Shown here one piece after another: positions 34,690 to 44,091 of a DNA stretch of 64,000 nucleotides. Position numbers and translations under genes: made by a program. This DNA comes from Microcebus murinus (lineage: Eukaryota > Chordata > Mammalia > Primates > Cheirogaleidae): contig NC_134104.1 of NCBI RefSeq assembly GCF_040939455.1, positions 142,760,501 to 142,824,500 on the forward strand, in the 5' to 3' direction. The notes below the pieces were generated by a model. That model did not search any database. It had not been told where the DNA came from and saw nothing but the letters and a program-made list of their open reading frames with translations. Each line of letters begins with the position of its first letter. The stretch's first letter is position 1.

Positions 34690-36560
34690 AAAAAAAAAAG
34701 AATGAAAAAAGAACCAATAATCTTATGGGGAAATTATTCAAAACTAAAAAAGGAAGAGTCTTTAGATATAAAAAACAAAAGTTCCTGGTAAAATAAATGA
34801 AAACAAATCTATAAAACTAATCCTGAGACTACACTTTTTAAAGACATGTAATTGTATGGTTTTAAATGGAGGATGACTACAACATAGAAAAGATACATGT
34901 CCAATACAGAAAATTTGAAATGAATGTAATACACATTAGCACATGCTAGCCAAAAGGAAGTTCTAATGTCTATATTAATAGTAGACAAAAATAGAATCTA
35001 TTCTTGAGATTCTTCACTTAGAATAATAGTCTCCAGTTTCATCCAGGTTGTTACGAAAGGTATTAGTTCAGCATTTTTTATGGCTGAGTAGTACTCCATG
35101 GCACACATTTTATTGACCCACTCATAAAAAAATTTAAGAAAACAAACCAAAATAAAAATAGAATCTAAAGTAAAAACATTGATAGGTATAAAAATCACAG
35201 TTAATTATTGAAAAAATCTATCAAAAGACATATTATTTATAATTCTGTATCTGTCTAGCAAAACTTAATAACATACAGAAAGCAAAAATCAAAATTATTG
35301 CAAGAAAAAATTAATAAATCTATAATGATGGAATGTGTTAAGACAGTTCTCTCAGAGGCAGATGGATCAAAGCAGACAGAATTGATGAGACAATAAAATG
35401 AATGTATTTTATATTAAATATTTTTATTAATAAATAAAAATATTTTAAAAATAATATGACCAGTTTAATTTTATATATCTAAATTAGTAGATTTATATAG
35501 AATCTTGTACTAAATAAATAGAAAACATGCATTGTTTTCAATAATACATGGACTATTAACAGAAATTGCTCATATCTTAGATGCTAAGCAATTTTTTAAC
35601 AAAGCAAAATCATTCACTGAAATAAAATAAAATTAAATCTCAATAACCAAAACTGAGCACTTCCTCAAAAAAAACAAAACCCAAAAAACAAGATTTTATA
35701 AGCTAAAAGTAAAGGGTATAAAATCTTTTAAATAGTCTATGAGATGAAAATGATTCATAGTGGGAATTACAATGTAGAACTAAATAATAAGTAAATTCTT
35801 ATTGTTAAACTTCTGTTAAGCACCAAAAATGTACAAAGATGAAAATACATATACATAGTGTATATAATTGAAAATAAGAATATTAAAATGTAATGAGTTT
35901 TCTCCTTAAGTGACTACAATAACAATTGAAAAAAACCCAAAATATTAGAAAGAAAGATAAAATGTAGGGATTAATAAAATAGAAAACATAGATTTTTAAA
36001 AATCTTTTTTGAAGAAATAATGCAAATATATTAACAGTATTAATAAAAATAGATAAGAAACTGCACAATTTTAAAACTTTAGAAATTAATGCAGTTATAA
36101 CTGGAAATAACATGGATATTTATTAAGGAAATTAAAAAAACAACTGAAAAATAGGAGAAATGTATCAATTCATGTTTGAAAAAACAATAGCAAAAAATGT
36201 CAGGTTTCTCTGAATCAATCTATAAAGTCAATGCAATGGCAATGAAAATACCAGTAAAAAGAGATAATAAAAAAAGAAAAAACACAGACTAAAAATAAAA
36301 AAAAAAAATACCAGTAAGATATTTTATGAAATTTTCTAGGTAATTTCTAGAATTCTAATAGAAGACGAAAAGTAAAGTTAAAGAATACCGCCAGGATAAT
36401 ATTGAAAAGAAGGGTAGGAATAAGGACTTGCCTGGAAGATATTAGGCCCCATTATAAAGCATCAATAACTAGAACAGTGTGGTATTGGTTAGATGAAAAC
36501 TAGGTCTTATCACCTCATTTTAGAAATTTAGAAAATAGAAATAAATGAGACAGAAAGGTA
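34690..36560 (+). mobile_element. Old L1M/HAL1-like ORF2 remnant, + orientation, split by a younger insert
   Basis: A-rich, heavily decayed DNA with L1 landmarks. Left of the insert: AGCCAAAAGGAAGTTCTAATGTCTATATTAATAGTAGAC. Right of it: AATCAAAATTATTGCAAGAAAAAATTAATAAATC, GAACTAAATAATAAG, GAATCAATCTATAAAGTCAATGCAATGGCAATGAAAATACC, CCAGGATAATATTGAAAAGAAGGGTAGGAATAAGG, GCCCCATTATAAAGCATCAATAACTAGAACAGTGTGGTATTGG. The reading of the far left and the exact limits are uncertain. Confidence 0.6.
35001..35153 (-). mobile_element. Nested L1 ORF2 fragment, reverse, within perfect 14-bp direct repeats
   Basis: The minus strand encodes the L1 ORF2 C-terminal stretch WVNKMCAMEYYSAIKNAELIPFVTTWMKLETIILSEESQE (seen in 35001-35120). 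AAAAATAGAATCTA stands at 34987-35000 and again at 35154-35167, so the insert has a perfect target site duplication inside the older L1. The left edge has no poly(T), as a simple minus-strand L1 would require; the right edge is A-rich (35125-35160), which suggests a + strand insertion whose L1 part was inverted. Confidence 0.8.
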
Positions 36561-36699
36561 GAAATGTCTTGTTTAAGTCTCACAGTTGTGGTGTCAGATT
36601 CAGGACCCAAATCCCAGTCTCTAGAATCCCAGGCTGGAATCTGTTTTCTATGGTGCATGTTACTCTCTTACATGTTATTAGACTAGTAGGGAGTTTATA

Positions 36700-37080
36700 A
36701 ATAATCAGGACTGGGTGTGCTGCAGTAACAAGCAACTCCAAATCTTTGTGGCTTAAAGCACAATGTTTTTTTCCTTGCTTAATTTACATGTCAGCCTGGG
36801 TCAGTATTGAACTCAGTTCCACACAGTCACTCAGGGACTAAGGCTGGTGGAGTCTCTGTCATCCTGTAGCTAGACTGTCTGGACATTGGACCTCATCTGT
36901 CACTGTGTGTGGGGCCAGGATAACCCAGAAAACCCCACAGAAGTTTTTCATTACCTCAGCCCCAAAGTATTACACATCAGTTCCGCTTACATTTCACTGG
37001 TGAGAACTTGTCACTTGGCCCTGTCTCACTCCAAGATGCCTGGGGAGTGTGGTGACCTGTATGTCCAGGTGGGTTAGAAC
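36700..37080 (-). mobile_element. MLT1-like LTR, reverse orientation
   Basis: TGTGCTGCAGTAACAAGCAACTCCAAATCTTTGTGGCTTAAAGCACAATG, CAGCCTGGGTCAGTATTGAACTCAG, TTTTTCATTACCTCAGCCCCAAAGTATTACACATCAGTTCCGCTTACATTTCACTGGTGAGAACTTGTCACTTGGCCCTG follow the pattern of MaLR-related LTRs in complement. The subfamily is uncertain. Confidence 0.55.
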
Positions 37081-37457
37081 AGCTGGATATAGATGAGCCC
37101 TGGATTACAATCACTTGTGGTAAAGTGAGAGTACCTCTGAATCGTTCGGCTGATGATTCATATAGAATCCTTTCTTTCCTGCTGAGGCTTCCAGTTTTTA
37201 AATGTATTCCTGAATATCCATGTCTCCATCCTAGGAGTTGGAGAATAAATATATGATTAAGTAAATCAAATCGGTGCCTTTGACTCTGCAGTTAAGATTT
37301 TTAAAATGATAAGCAAAGGAAAAGGATCAAAAAAATGGTTTGAAGGCTTGCCCATGGTTCTTAGGGATCTGATTTATTCCTATAGGCAAAGAAGGTAGAC
37401 CCTCAGTTCACTTACTGGCCTGAAAGGGTTTACTCAACTTGCCCAAATATATATCCT

Positions 37458-37521
37458 TTTTATTTATTTATTTATTTATTTTTATTTTAATTAATTAATT
37501 AATTTATTTATTTATTTATTT
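37458..37521. repeat. TTTA/TTAA microsatellite
   Basis: A stretch of TTTA units with an embedded TTAATTAATTAATTAA block, directly at the poly(T) end of the following Alu. It likely grew from that Alu's A tail. Confidence 0.95.
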
Positions 37522-37803
37522 TGAGACAAAGTCTTGCTCTGTTGCCTGGGCTAGCGTGCCGTGGCATCAGCCTAGCTCACAGCAACCTCAAACTCGTGGG
37601 TTCAGGCAAACCTCCTGCCTCAGTCTCCCAAGTAGCTGGGACTACAGGCATGCGCCACAATGCCTGGCTAATTTTTTCTATTTTTTAGTAGAGACAGGGT
37701 CTCACTGTTGCTCAGGTTGGTCTCAAACTCCTGAGCTCAAAGGATCCACCCTCCTTTGCCTCCCAGAGTGCTAGGATTACAGGCATAAGCTACCACATCC
37801 GGC
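37522..37803 (-). mobile_element. Strepsirrhine-type Alu, reverse orientation
   Basis: A full-length dimeric Alu in complement with CTAGCGTGCCGTGGCATCAGCCTAGCTCACAGCAACCTCAAACTC, CAGGCATGCGCCACAATGCCTGGC and CCTCCCAGAGTGCTAGGATTACAGGC. Its middle is the short version, without the GGCCAACTAA segment seen at 23236. Flanks TATATATCCTTTTTAT (left, about 37449-37464) and TATATATCATTTTTAT (right, about 37805-37820) differ at one base and look like the target site duplication. Confidence 0.92.
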
Positions 37804-37819
37804 CTATATATCATTTTTA

Positions 37820-38759
37820 TATCAATAGAAACTTGTGTCTCTGTCAAACAACAAGTCTGAAGTGTAAAGGTAATTAGTAAACTCATAGAATTTTTAAAAT
37901 TTTTTTTGTAAGAAAAGTTTTTGCCTTAATTTAGTATAATTCATTCAAAATATGCACAAACATTATGTTTTAAATGTTTTTACAGGTGTGTTTATTTTTT
38001 AAATCTATATAATTTATACTAGGTAGTCAAAGGTCAGTCAACTCTTTAATAAAGGTTGGTAATCAAAAGATATTCTGAAACTAATATAACATCTTTAAAT
38101 CTAGTATTGTAGCAAAATGTAAAATATAGATACTCTTTGAATAAGGAATTCAAATTTTAAACACTTTTCCTAAAGGGAAAATTTCTCAAATTGGAAATCA
38201 TGCTCATCAATAGCTTTTATTTTTGCATAACATATATGTGTTCTGTATATAATAGGCCACTATGCTGTTGTTAATATATTGACATAGTTAATGCCATGGA
38301 AAAAAATTATGAGTTATTTTAAAGTAGAGCAGATTATAAAGTAGGGGAGCAGATTATAAAGTAACATGTATTCTATAATCCATATATGCAAAATACAGCT
38401 ATATTTTTATGAATATATATATGCAGAGATTGGCTAAGCTCAGAAGTGATGGCAGTTTGGGCGGCAGTATATTTTATTTTGTTCCTTTTTGATTTTGTTT
38501 CTTCTCCCCCCCCTTTTTTTTCTTATAATAAGTCTCTATAGAGTTTGCAAATGTATATTTATTCAGAAAAGACAAAAAGAATTTTACTTTAAAGAGTAGC
38601 TTTAGAGAACAAAGTGTACATTTATGCAGAGTTGTATATCTTTATATTGTTCTTCACATGTTAGGTATTGGTCTACAATTGGGTTTTCCGGAAGAGCTAA
38701 GTACTCTTTTGAAATATTAACAGGGTGAATATGTTTTCTCTCTTAACTACACACATGTG

Positions 38760-38790
<31 letters not shown>

Positions 38791-41700
38791 ACCATTTTAA
38801 GGTGTGAAGAACAGTTGAAAAATGTAAATATCCTATATCTCATTAGAGATAGATTACAGCTGTTTTATCGTGGTGGCTAACCGATAGACCTTCTAATATC
38901 ATCTCAGGGTCAAGAAGCTGAAAATATATTATTCCAAGTTCTAAATAACTTGGTTTTCATTTGTGTGAAAAAGAGAACAGTGTCAATAGCGGAAGGACGT
39001 GTGATCTCAGGAACATGAATGTAAGAGAGCCAGGATCCCAGACAGTGGTTTGGCAAATGTTGGCTTAGGCTCTGAATCATTGCTCGTGTCTCAAGGGGAT
39101 AACATTTACCTTGATTTTCCCCATATATGATCCTGATGCTTCTGTTTCATTTCTGCTTTCAATTCTAGGCTAGGTTTTGAAACATCAAAAACACCTTCTG
39201 TGGGTTCCAAGGGAGATTGCAAATACTTTGTGTGAAGCAGGTCCGGGAGAGGAGTGATAACATGGGTTAGGCAGAGAGGGTCTCTGGTGGGACATCCTGC
39301 CCCCCCCCCTCTGTGGTCAGAAAGGCTCCCGCCTCTGTGGTCTGCTGCCTGCCTTGCCTGCTTCAGTCATGCCAGAGGGAAGGGCCCCTCAGGGCAGGGA
39401 ATACGCAGGAGGAAACACAGTGCTCTGGGCACCAGGCGGGAGAAAACTCTCAAATACTAAGTATGTGTCTGAATGAGGGTATATCTATCCCAAGAGATGC
39501 TGAAAAGAAATATGCAATGTAGTCAGCAGCTTTTCTTGTCTTTGGATGCTCAGATCTTTTAGTGACAAGTTTCTTAAACCTCTCTTTAGCTGTTTCCTCT
39601 TATTCCTTCTTACTGTCCCTCCTCTGATTCGGATGCCTCTCCATGAAAGTACTACACACGATCATTTTTGAGGAAATTTCTTGGTTTGCATCTTCAGCAA
39701 AGCACCTCTTTGTGTTTGCGCAGGCCCGTATTCATTTGTGGTCTGCCCGTGATGACTCCAAGGGCTCACGGAGAAAATTTTCACTGTGCACAGCCCACTA
39801 CAGAGGAGACATGGCTGCCGTCAAGGGATCTGTGCCATCAGAACATTTGGTTTCTGAGTCGCCCAAGTCCTCTTTGTTTTTGATCGTGACATTTCTTCAT
39901 GTTCAGATGCATACGTGATGTAACATTCTTTGTTGATGTTCTGAAATGTGTTTTAGAGTTATTTTGGCATAGCACAAAATAAGAATGGGGCTGTAAACTT
40001 TTCTGATTGAAATGCTAATCTTTTGAGGTTTGTTTTTTTTTTTTTCCCTCTTTTTTTCCCCCCGCCTGCCTTTCTGTACAATGCATAATTTGTAAAGCTT
40101 TAAACCCAAGACTGGTATTTAATAGACCCTAGACTGTTTTGTTGAAAACAGGGCAAATGAGAGGTCTCTCTAGGGATTTGTGGGCTTTTATTGTGGTGGG
40201 GGAGTATGCCCTAAAGGGGAGTTCCTCCCAGCCTAATTGTTGACAAGTGATGGAAGTTCAACAGCATGGAAACTCTACTTCTCGCTTCAGCTGAAAAGGT
40301 GCTTATAAAGGTAGTTGGGCTATTTTAGCAATTTGCCTAGTTTTGAAAATCCAATTTGGTAGCTTCATTAAAGGGCACTAATTTAGTGTCTTAGGGGAAT
40401 ATGTGTTTAAAGGAGCTTGTCAACAATCTTAGATGTTTGCCAGTGTGTAGGTGAGCTCAACTCCCCAAGCTGGGGTTACCTGGTTACATGCATGCTCCTT
40501 CATTTCAAACATAATGCCAAATAAACTCTAAAGCCCACAAACCAAGAGAGTAACAGCACTACTACCTATCCTCCCACTATTGCTTACCATCCCTAAGGTT
40601 GGGGTGCTTCTGGTACATAAACACATCTGCAGCTGGCATTGTGAATCTGTCACCCATAGGTCCAAAAGGAAGATGACAGTTTTTGTTTAGTGGTAGATAA
40701 TATATGACAGGCTAAGGAGCTTACAGAGTGGTAACTATTTCATATTGTTTAAGAAAATAAAAACACTTTCTGAAGGCCTAAAACAATCACTTATTGCTCA
40801 CTGCCTGCCTAATATTCCCAGGAGTATATTTCAGTCCCACTTTGGGACACAAAATTTTAAAATTGGGGAGCTGAATGCTAATTATATACATGGCCTCACA
40901 TAAACTAGAGCTTTCTCCAGTTCCTACTTTGTTATGAGAAAAGGTACAGAATTTAATTGAAGCAAATTAATGTTATTCTTCTTTGGGATGCTTTCTTTTT
41001 AAAATAAAACTTAAAATCCATGAGAAACTGCAATCAATTTTTTAAATCAAATTTATACATTGTTAAGATTTGAAAACATTGTTTTGTTTTTCTATATAAT
41101 CACTGGAGTTTGTACTGAGAATACTGATGAGGTTCTCCCTCCCCTCTCTCAATAATTTCTAATCCAGTTTATAGGGTTGGGTTCCATTTTTTTAAAGTGA
41201 ACTCTGACTGAAATCTGATTTTTTGTTTGTTTATTTTTGCAGAAAAGGCTTTGTGTTAAGAGCAAGCTGCTGAGACTTCCCATTAATAGATTACTTGTCT
41301 GTGCATTCAGGAGATGCTTAGGTGTGGTTCTGTGCAGAAGAGACAAAACCCTCTTCCCATGTGGTCCCAATGATTTAATTTATGACACAGCACAACTCGG
41401 CATAGTTTCGCCCCAAAGAAAAGTAGGCTTTTCAGAAGACTTAAAAAGAAGGAAAGGGTAGTGAATTAGAAATATTTTTAATAATTTTCCCTTGGATTCC
41501 ATATGGCTAAAAGGAAGGAGAAAATGCCTATTAAAAAACACTTTGGAGATGACTGAGTAGAAATGATTGAGTCATCATTCCAAAGTAAAAGTCCTGAATC
41601 CTTTAGGTTTGGTTTTAAGGAAACCTCATACAGAAGATTCATTTTTATTCCAGCAAGAGCCGAACCCCAAGGGAGACCATTTCAAATAGCTGGAAAATAA

Positions 41701-42345
41701 TTAACTGTTCATCAAGGGCCAGTACAACCTTATTCTGTTTTTTCATAGCATTTTCTAGAAGCACACTTAACATTTGTTTGTGATTTATAATCGATATCTT
41801 AGCATATGTGAACATGGCCACAGCTGTAGAAATCACATTTCTATAACAATGTGGAAGGCACATTTCTTAATAAGTCTGTTTATATCATCTGTCATTATGG
41901 GTGGGTGTCAATAAGTGAAACTAAAAAGATGTGGACAATTTCATGACACGGTTTGTTCTAGTTATTTATTTGTTGTCTGCTCCTGGGGTTACTAATTGTA
42001 GCTGGTGAAAGTTGATTTTCTCCTCTTCAATTTATTGTAGGATGGGGCGTTCATAGCACCAGATCCATAGTTATTCAGTGTCTACATTTCAGAAGCTGAA
42101 TTGCTGGATTCTGTCAAAATGAGCTTTGGCAATTCCATGCGGGAGTGTACAACTATAATTTTGCTGCACATTAATAACAACCTTGCAAAGAAGCCCAGAA
42201 TCAAATGCCTTGCTCTCAGCTGGGGGCAGAAAGCTAGAGCGGTATATCTTAGGGGTGACCTATAATGTTGCAAAAGTAGGCTCTACATTCACTCAGGAGG
42301 AGTGGGCGGTATTCCGGAAATTTCTTCACTCTCCACTACGCCTCT
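37820..42345. other. Repeat-poor region upstream of the CpG island; no gene recognised
   Basis: I see no interspersed repeat here apart from a CA microsatellite at 38760-38784 and small homopolymers (C10 at 39300-39309; T run at about 40031-40045). Overlapping frames at 39254-39918 have no recognisable family. The stretch at 41880-42180 (for example GTGTCAATAAGTG and TCAGAAGCTGAATTGCTGG) is unique-looking and could be a conserved proximal element, but this was not testable. Confidence 0.45.
38760..38784. repeat. (CA)n microsatellite
   Basis: About 12 CA units, continuing imperfectly to 38792. Confidence 0.95.
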
Positions 42346-42348
42346 TCC

Positions 42349-42372
42349 TTTTTTTTTTTTTTTTTTTTTTTT
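42349..42372. repeat. T24 homopolymer just upstream of the CpG island
   Basis: Twenty-four T in a row about 130 bases before the island starts. It is not attached to a SINE that I can see. It may be a nucleosome-excluding promoter tract or only a length-variable homopolymer. Confidence 0.95.
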
Positions 42373-42815
42373 GTGGTGTGTGCCCTGAGACAATGGGGAA
42401 AAAAATGAATTACAGATAATAAAAATAGTACATCTCCAGAACACACGGTAAAATAAACGCTTTTATTTCTTCAAGTGTCAACTCTGTTCCCTGCCCCAAG
42501 CCTTGCCCTGCCCGGCTTTCTGCGGCTCCTCAGTGATTCTAAATCAGCGCTCTGGTGGGCAGCGGGCTGGGCAGTCGCCCGCAGGGAGTACACTTGGCGC
42601 TGCGCGCTCGGACTTTTGGTCTTGCTCAAAGCTGAGAATCTCCAAGAGCTCCGAGGCTACGGATTTATTCGGGTGGGGTGAGGTGTTATTATTGTGGGAT
42701 TGTCTCTGCAGAGTTGGCCCGGGGAGTGAGCGCCGGAGGAAGAGACTGGAGCAAGGCTTCGCCAAGTGTCCCCAGGAGTCCGGCAGCGCCCCTGAGAGCA
42801 GTAAGCTGGAGGGCT

Positions 42816-42845
42816 GGGGCACGGGGGAGAGGGGGGCGGGAGGGG
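42816..42845 (+). promoter_or_regulatory. G-quadruplex-type tract in the CpG island
   Basis: Five G runs (42816-42819, 42823-42827, 42831-42836, 42838-42840, 42842-42845) are separated by loops of 1 to 3 bases and overlap a GC box at 42834-42840. Short loops and long runs predict a stable structure on the + strand. Confidence 0.7.
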
Positions 42846-43172
42846 CTGCGTGACTGCTGGCTGGGAGCGGGGAGGCAGTGTGGAGGGGCAGGGGGCAACG
42901 TGCCAGTTTTCTCTCTGATTAATGATGATCATGCTGCCGCGCCTGGCTCATGCGCTTTGTCTCCAGCCTTGGGGCTGGCGGAGAATTGCCCGAGAATGAG
43001 TGGTGCCGCGAGCGTCGGGCGCACCCAGCAGGTGCCGGCACTCTGGCCCAGCCAGCACCGGCCGCGCCCCGTGGCACAGAGGTCGCGACACCGGCGGGCG
43101 CCCAGCTGCGCCCACCTCCTGGGTGTGGCGGGTCAAGGGGCCAGGGTCTCCGGGCCGGAGAAGCTGCGGAGC

Positions 43173-43190
43173 CACGTGCAACGCGCACGT
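43173..43190. promoter_or_regulatory. CACGTG E-box within an ACGTGC inverted pair
   Basis: CACGTG is at 43173-43178. ACGTGC (43174-43179) and GCACGT (43185-43190) form an inverted pair around AACGC. Such sites can bind bHLH factors (USF, MYC or HIF type); binding is not shown by sequence alone. Confidence 0.35.
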
Positions 43191-43366
43191 TAGCCTCAGC
43201 CCGGGCGGGGACCGGACGCATCCGGGGCTGCGGGGAGGAGCCGGGCGCCGCCCCCGGGCGGCAGTGCCAGCCGCGTGGGAGGGCACGGGCCGGCGGAGGG
43301 GCAGACGACTGAGGCGGTCAGGCAGGGGAAGCGGAACCGAGCGAGCGGCCGAGGCTGGCTGGCTAA

Positions 43367-43378
43367 GGGCGGGATTGG
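43367..43378 (+). promoter_or_regulatory. Fused GC box and inverted CCAAT box
   Basis: GGGCGGG followed directly by ATTGG. This Sp1/NF-Y combination is typical of TATA-less promoters and usually lies within about 100 bases upstream of the start. Confidence 0.5.
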
Positions 43379-43734
43379 CAGAGCTACGGGGACAGGTGGG
43401 AGCAGTCAGACAGCCTGAGAGAGGGAGACCAGAATGCGAAGAGAGAGGGAGCGTTAAGTAGGCAGAGCGAGAGCGAGCGCGCGAGCGAGAGCAAGCGCAC
43501 CCGCGTGCTCCCTCCCTCCGGACGCCCTCCTCTGACCGGGGGAAGCGGCCGGGGCACAGAGTGGGAGAGAGACTGTGGGCACGGCCGGCCGGAGAAGGGA
43601 CAGAGGGATCCTGCCTGGCTGGTGGGACGGAGGGACGCGGAGGGACGGACAGACCAGCGCAGAGACCGGCCGACCGCGAGAGTGGCAGCTTGGAGAGCAG
43701 AGCGCAGGAAAGCGAGAATCGCGCGCTGGGCTGC

Positions 43735-43780
43735 CAGACTGACCGGCAGACCGTCAGACTGGCAGACTCGCAGACAGACT
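43735..43780 (+). repeat. CAGACT quasi-repeat in the GC-rich leader
   Basis: CAGAC occurs at 43735, 43747, 43755, 43763, 43771 and 43775, spaced 4 to 12 bases, with one more at 43650. CAGAC is a SMAD-type half site and could equally be an RNA-level repeat. Confidence 0.6.
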
Positions 43781-44012
43781 GAAGAGCAGGCAGGAGGCGG
43801 GGGCACGCCCGTCCCTTCCCCGCGGCCGGCCGGGCAGAGAAGGCGGCGGCAGCGGAGTCCCCAGAGCGTGTCCGGAGCAGCCACCAGCAGCAGGGGCAGC
43901 GGGGACGGAAGCCGCAACCAGCGCCGCGGCCGCAGCCGGGGCTGCCACAGCTGCACGGGGATCCCAGCCTTACACTGAGGAAAGCTCCTTTTACTAGCAG
44001 TTAAATAAATCG

Positions 44013-44091
44013 ACCAAAAACAAAACAAACAAACAAACAAAAAAACCCAAAAACCCAACAACAAAAAAAGCCAAGCGCCAAACCAAACAAA
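44013..44091 (+). repeat. T-free, G-poor A/C-rich stretch with CAAA repeats
   Basis: No T and three G (44070, 44075, 44077) in 79 bases; it includes a run of CAAA units at about 44020-44040. If transcribed it would be an unstructured leader segment. It starts about 40 bases past the CpG island. Confidence 0.85.

Larger units (their letters stand above)
42500..43975 (+). promoter_or_regulatory. CpG-island promoter
   Basis: About 1.5 kb of GC-rich DNA dense in CG dinucleotides, in an otherwise AT-rich and CpG-poor window, the classic signature of an unmethylated vertebrate promoter. Visible elements are GC boxes at 42834-42840, 43203-43210 and 43367-43373; an inverted CCAAT box (ATTGG, 43374-43378) fused to the last GC box; a CACGTG E-box at 43173-43178; and a G-quadruplex-type tract at 42816-42845. 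I see no good TATA box, so dispersed initiation is expected. The Sp1/NF-Y type pair points to starts somewhere around 43420-43500. The + direction is inferred from this and from the donor-like site at 44197/44198. The large frames on both strands here are the usual by-product of few stop codons in GC-rich DNA. Confidence 0.85.

Noticed and set aside
34690..36560. A-rich stretch as possible matrix attachment region or origin
   Set aside because: The A-richness is explained by an old + strand L1; no extra signal remains.
42503..43461. Several overlapping frames of 70-171 codons on both strands in the CpG island
   Set aside because: Same composition effect; all phases are open for long distances and none shows a family signature.
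43384..44064. 226-codon minus-strand frame in the CpG island, the longest frame of the window
   Set aside because: It is antisense to the likely transcript, low in complexity (Leu, Ser, Arg, Pro rich), contains no domain I recognise and lies where GC-rich DNA has few stop codons. Other long frames overlap it on the opposite strand.
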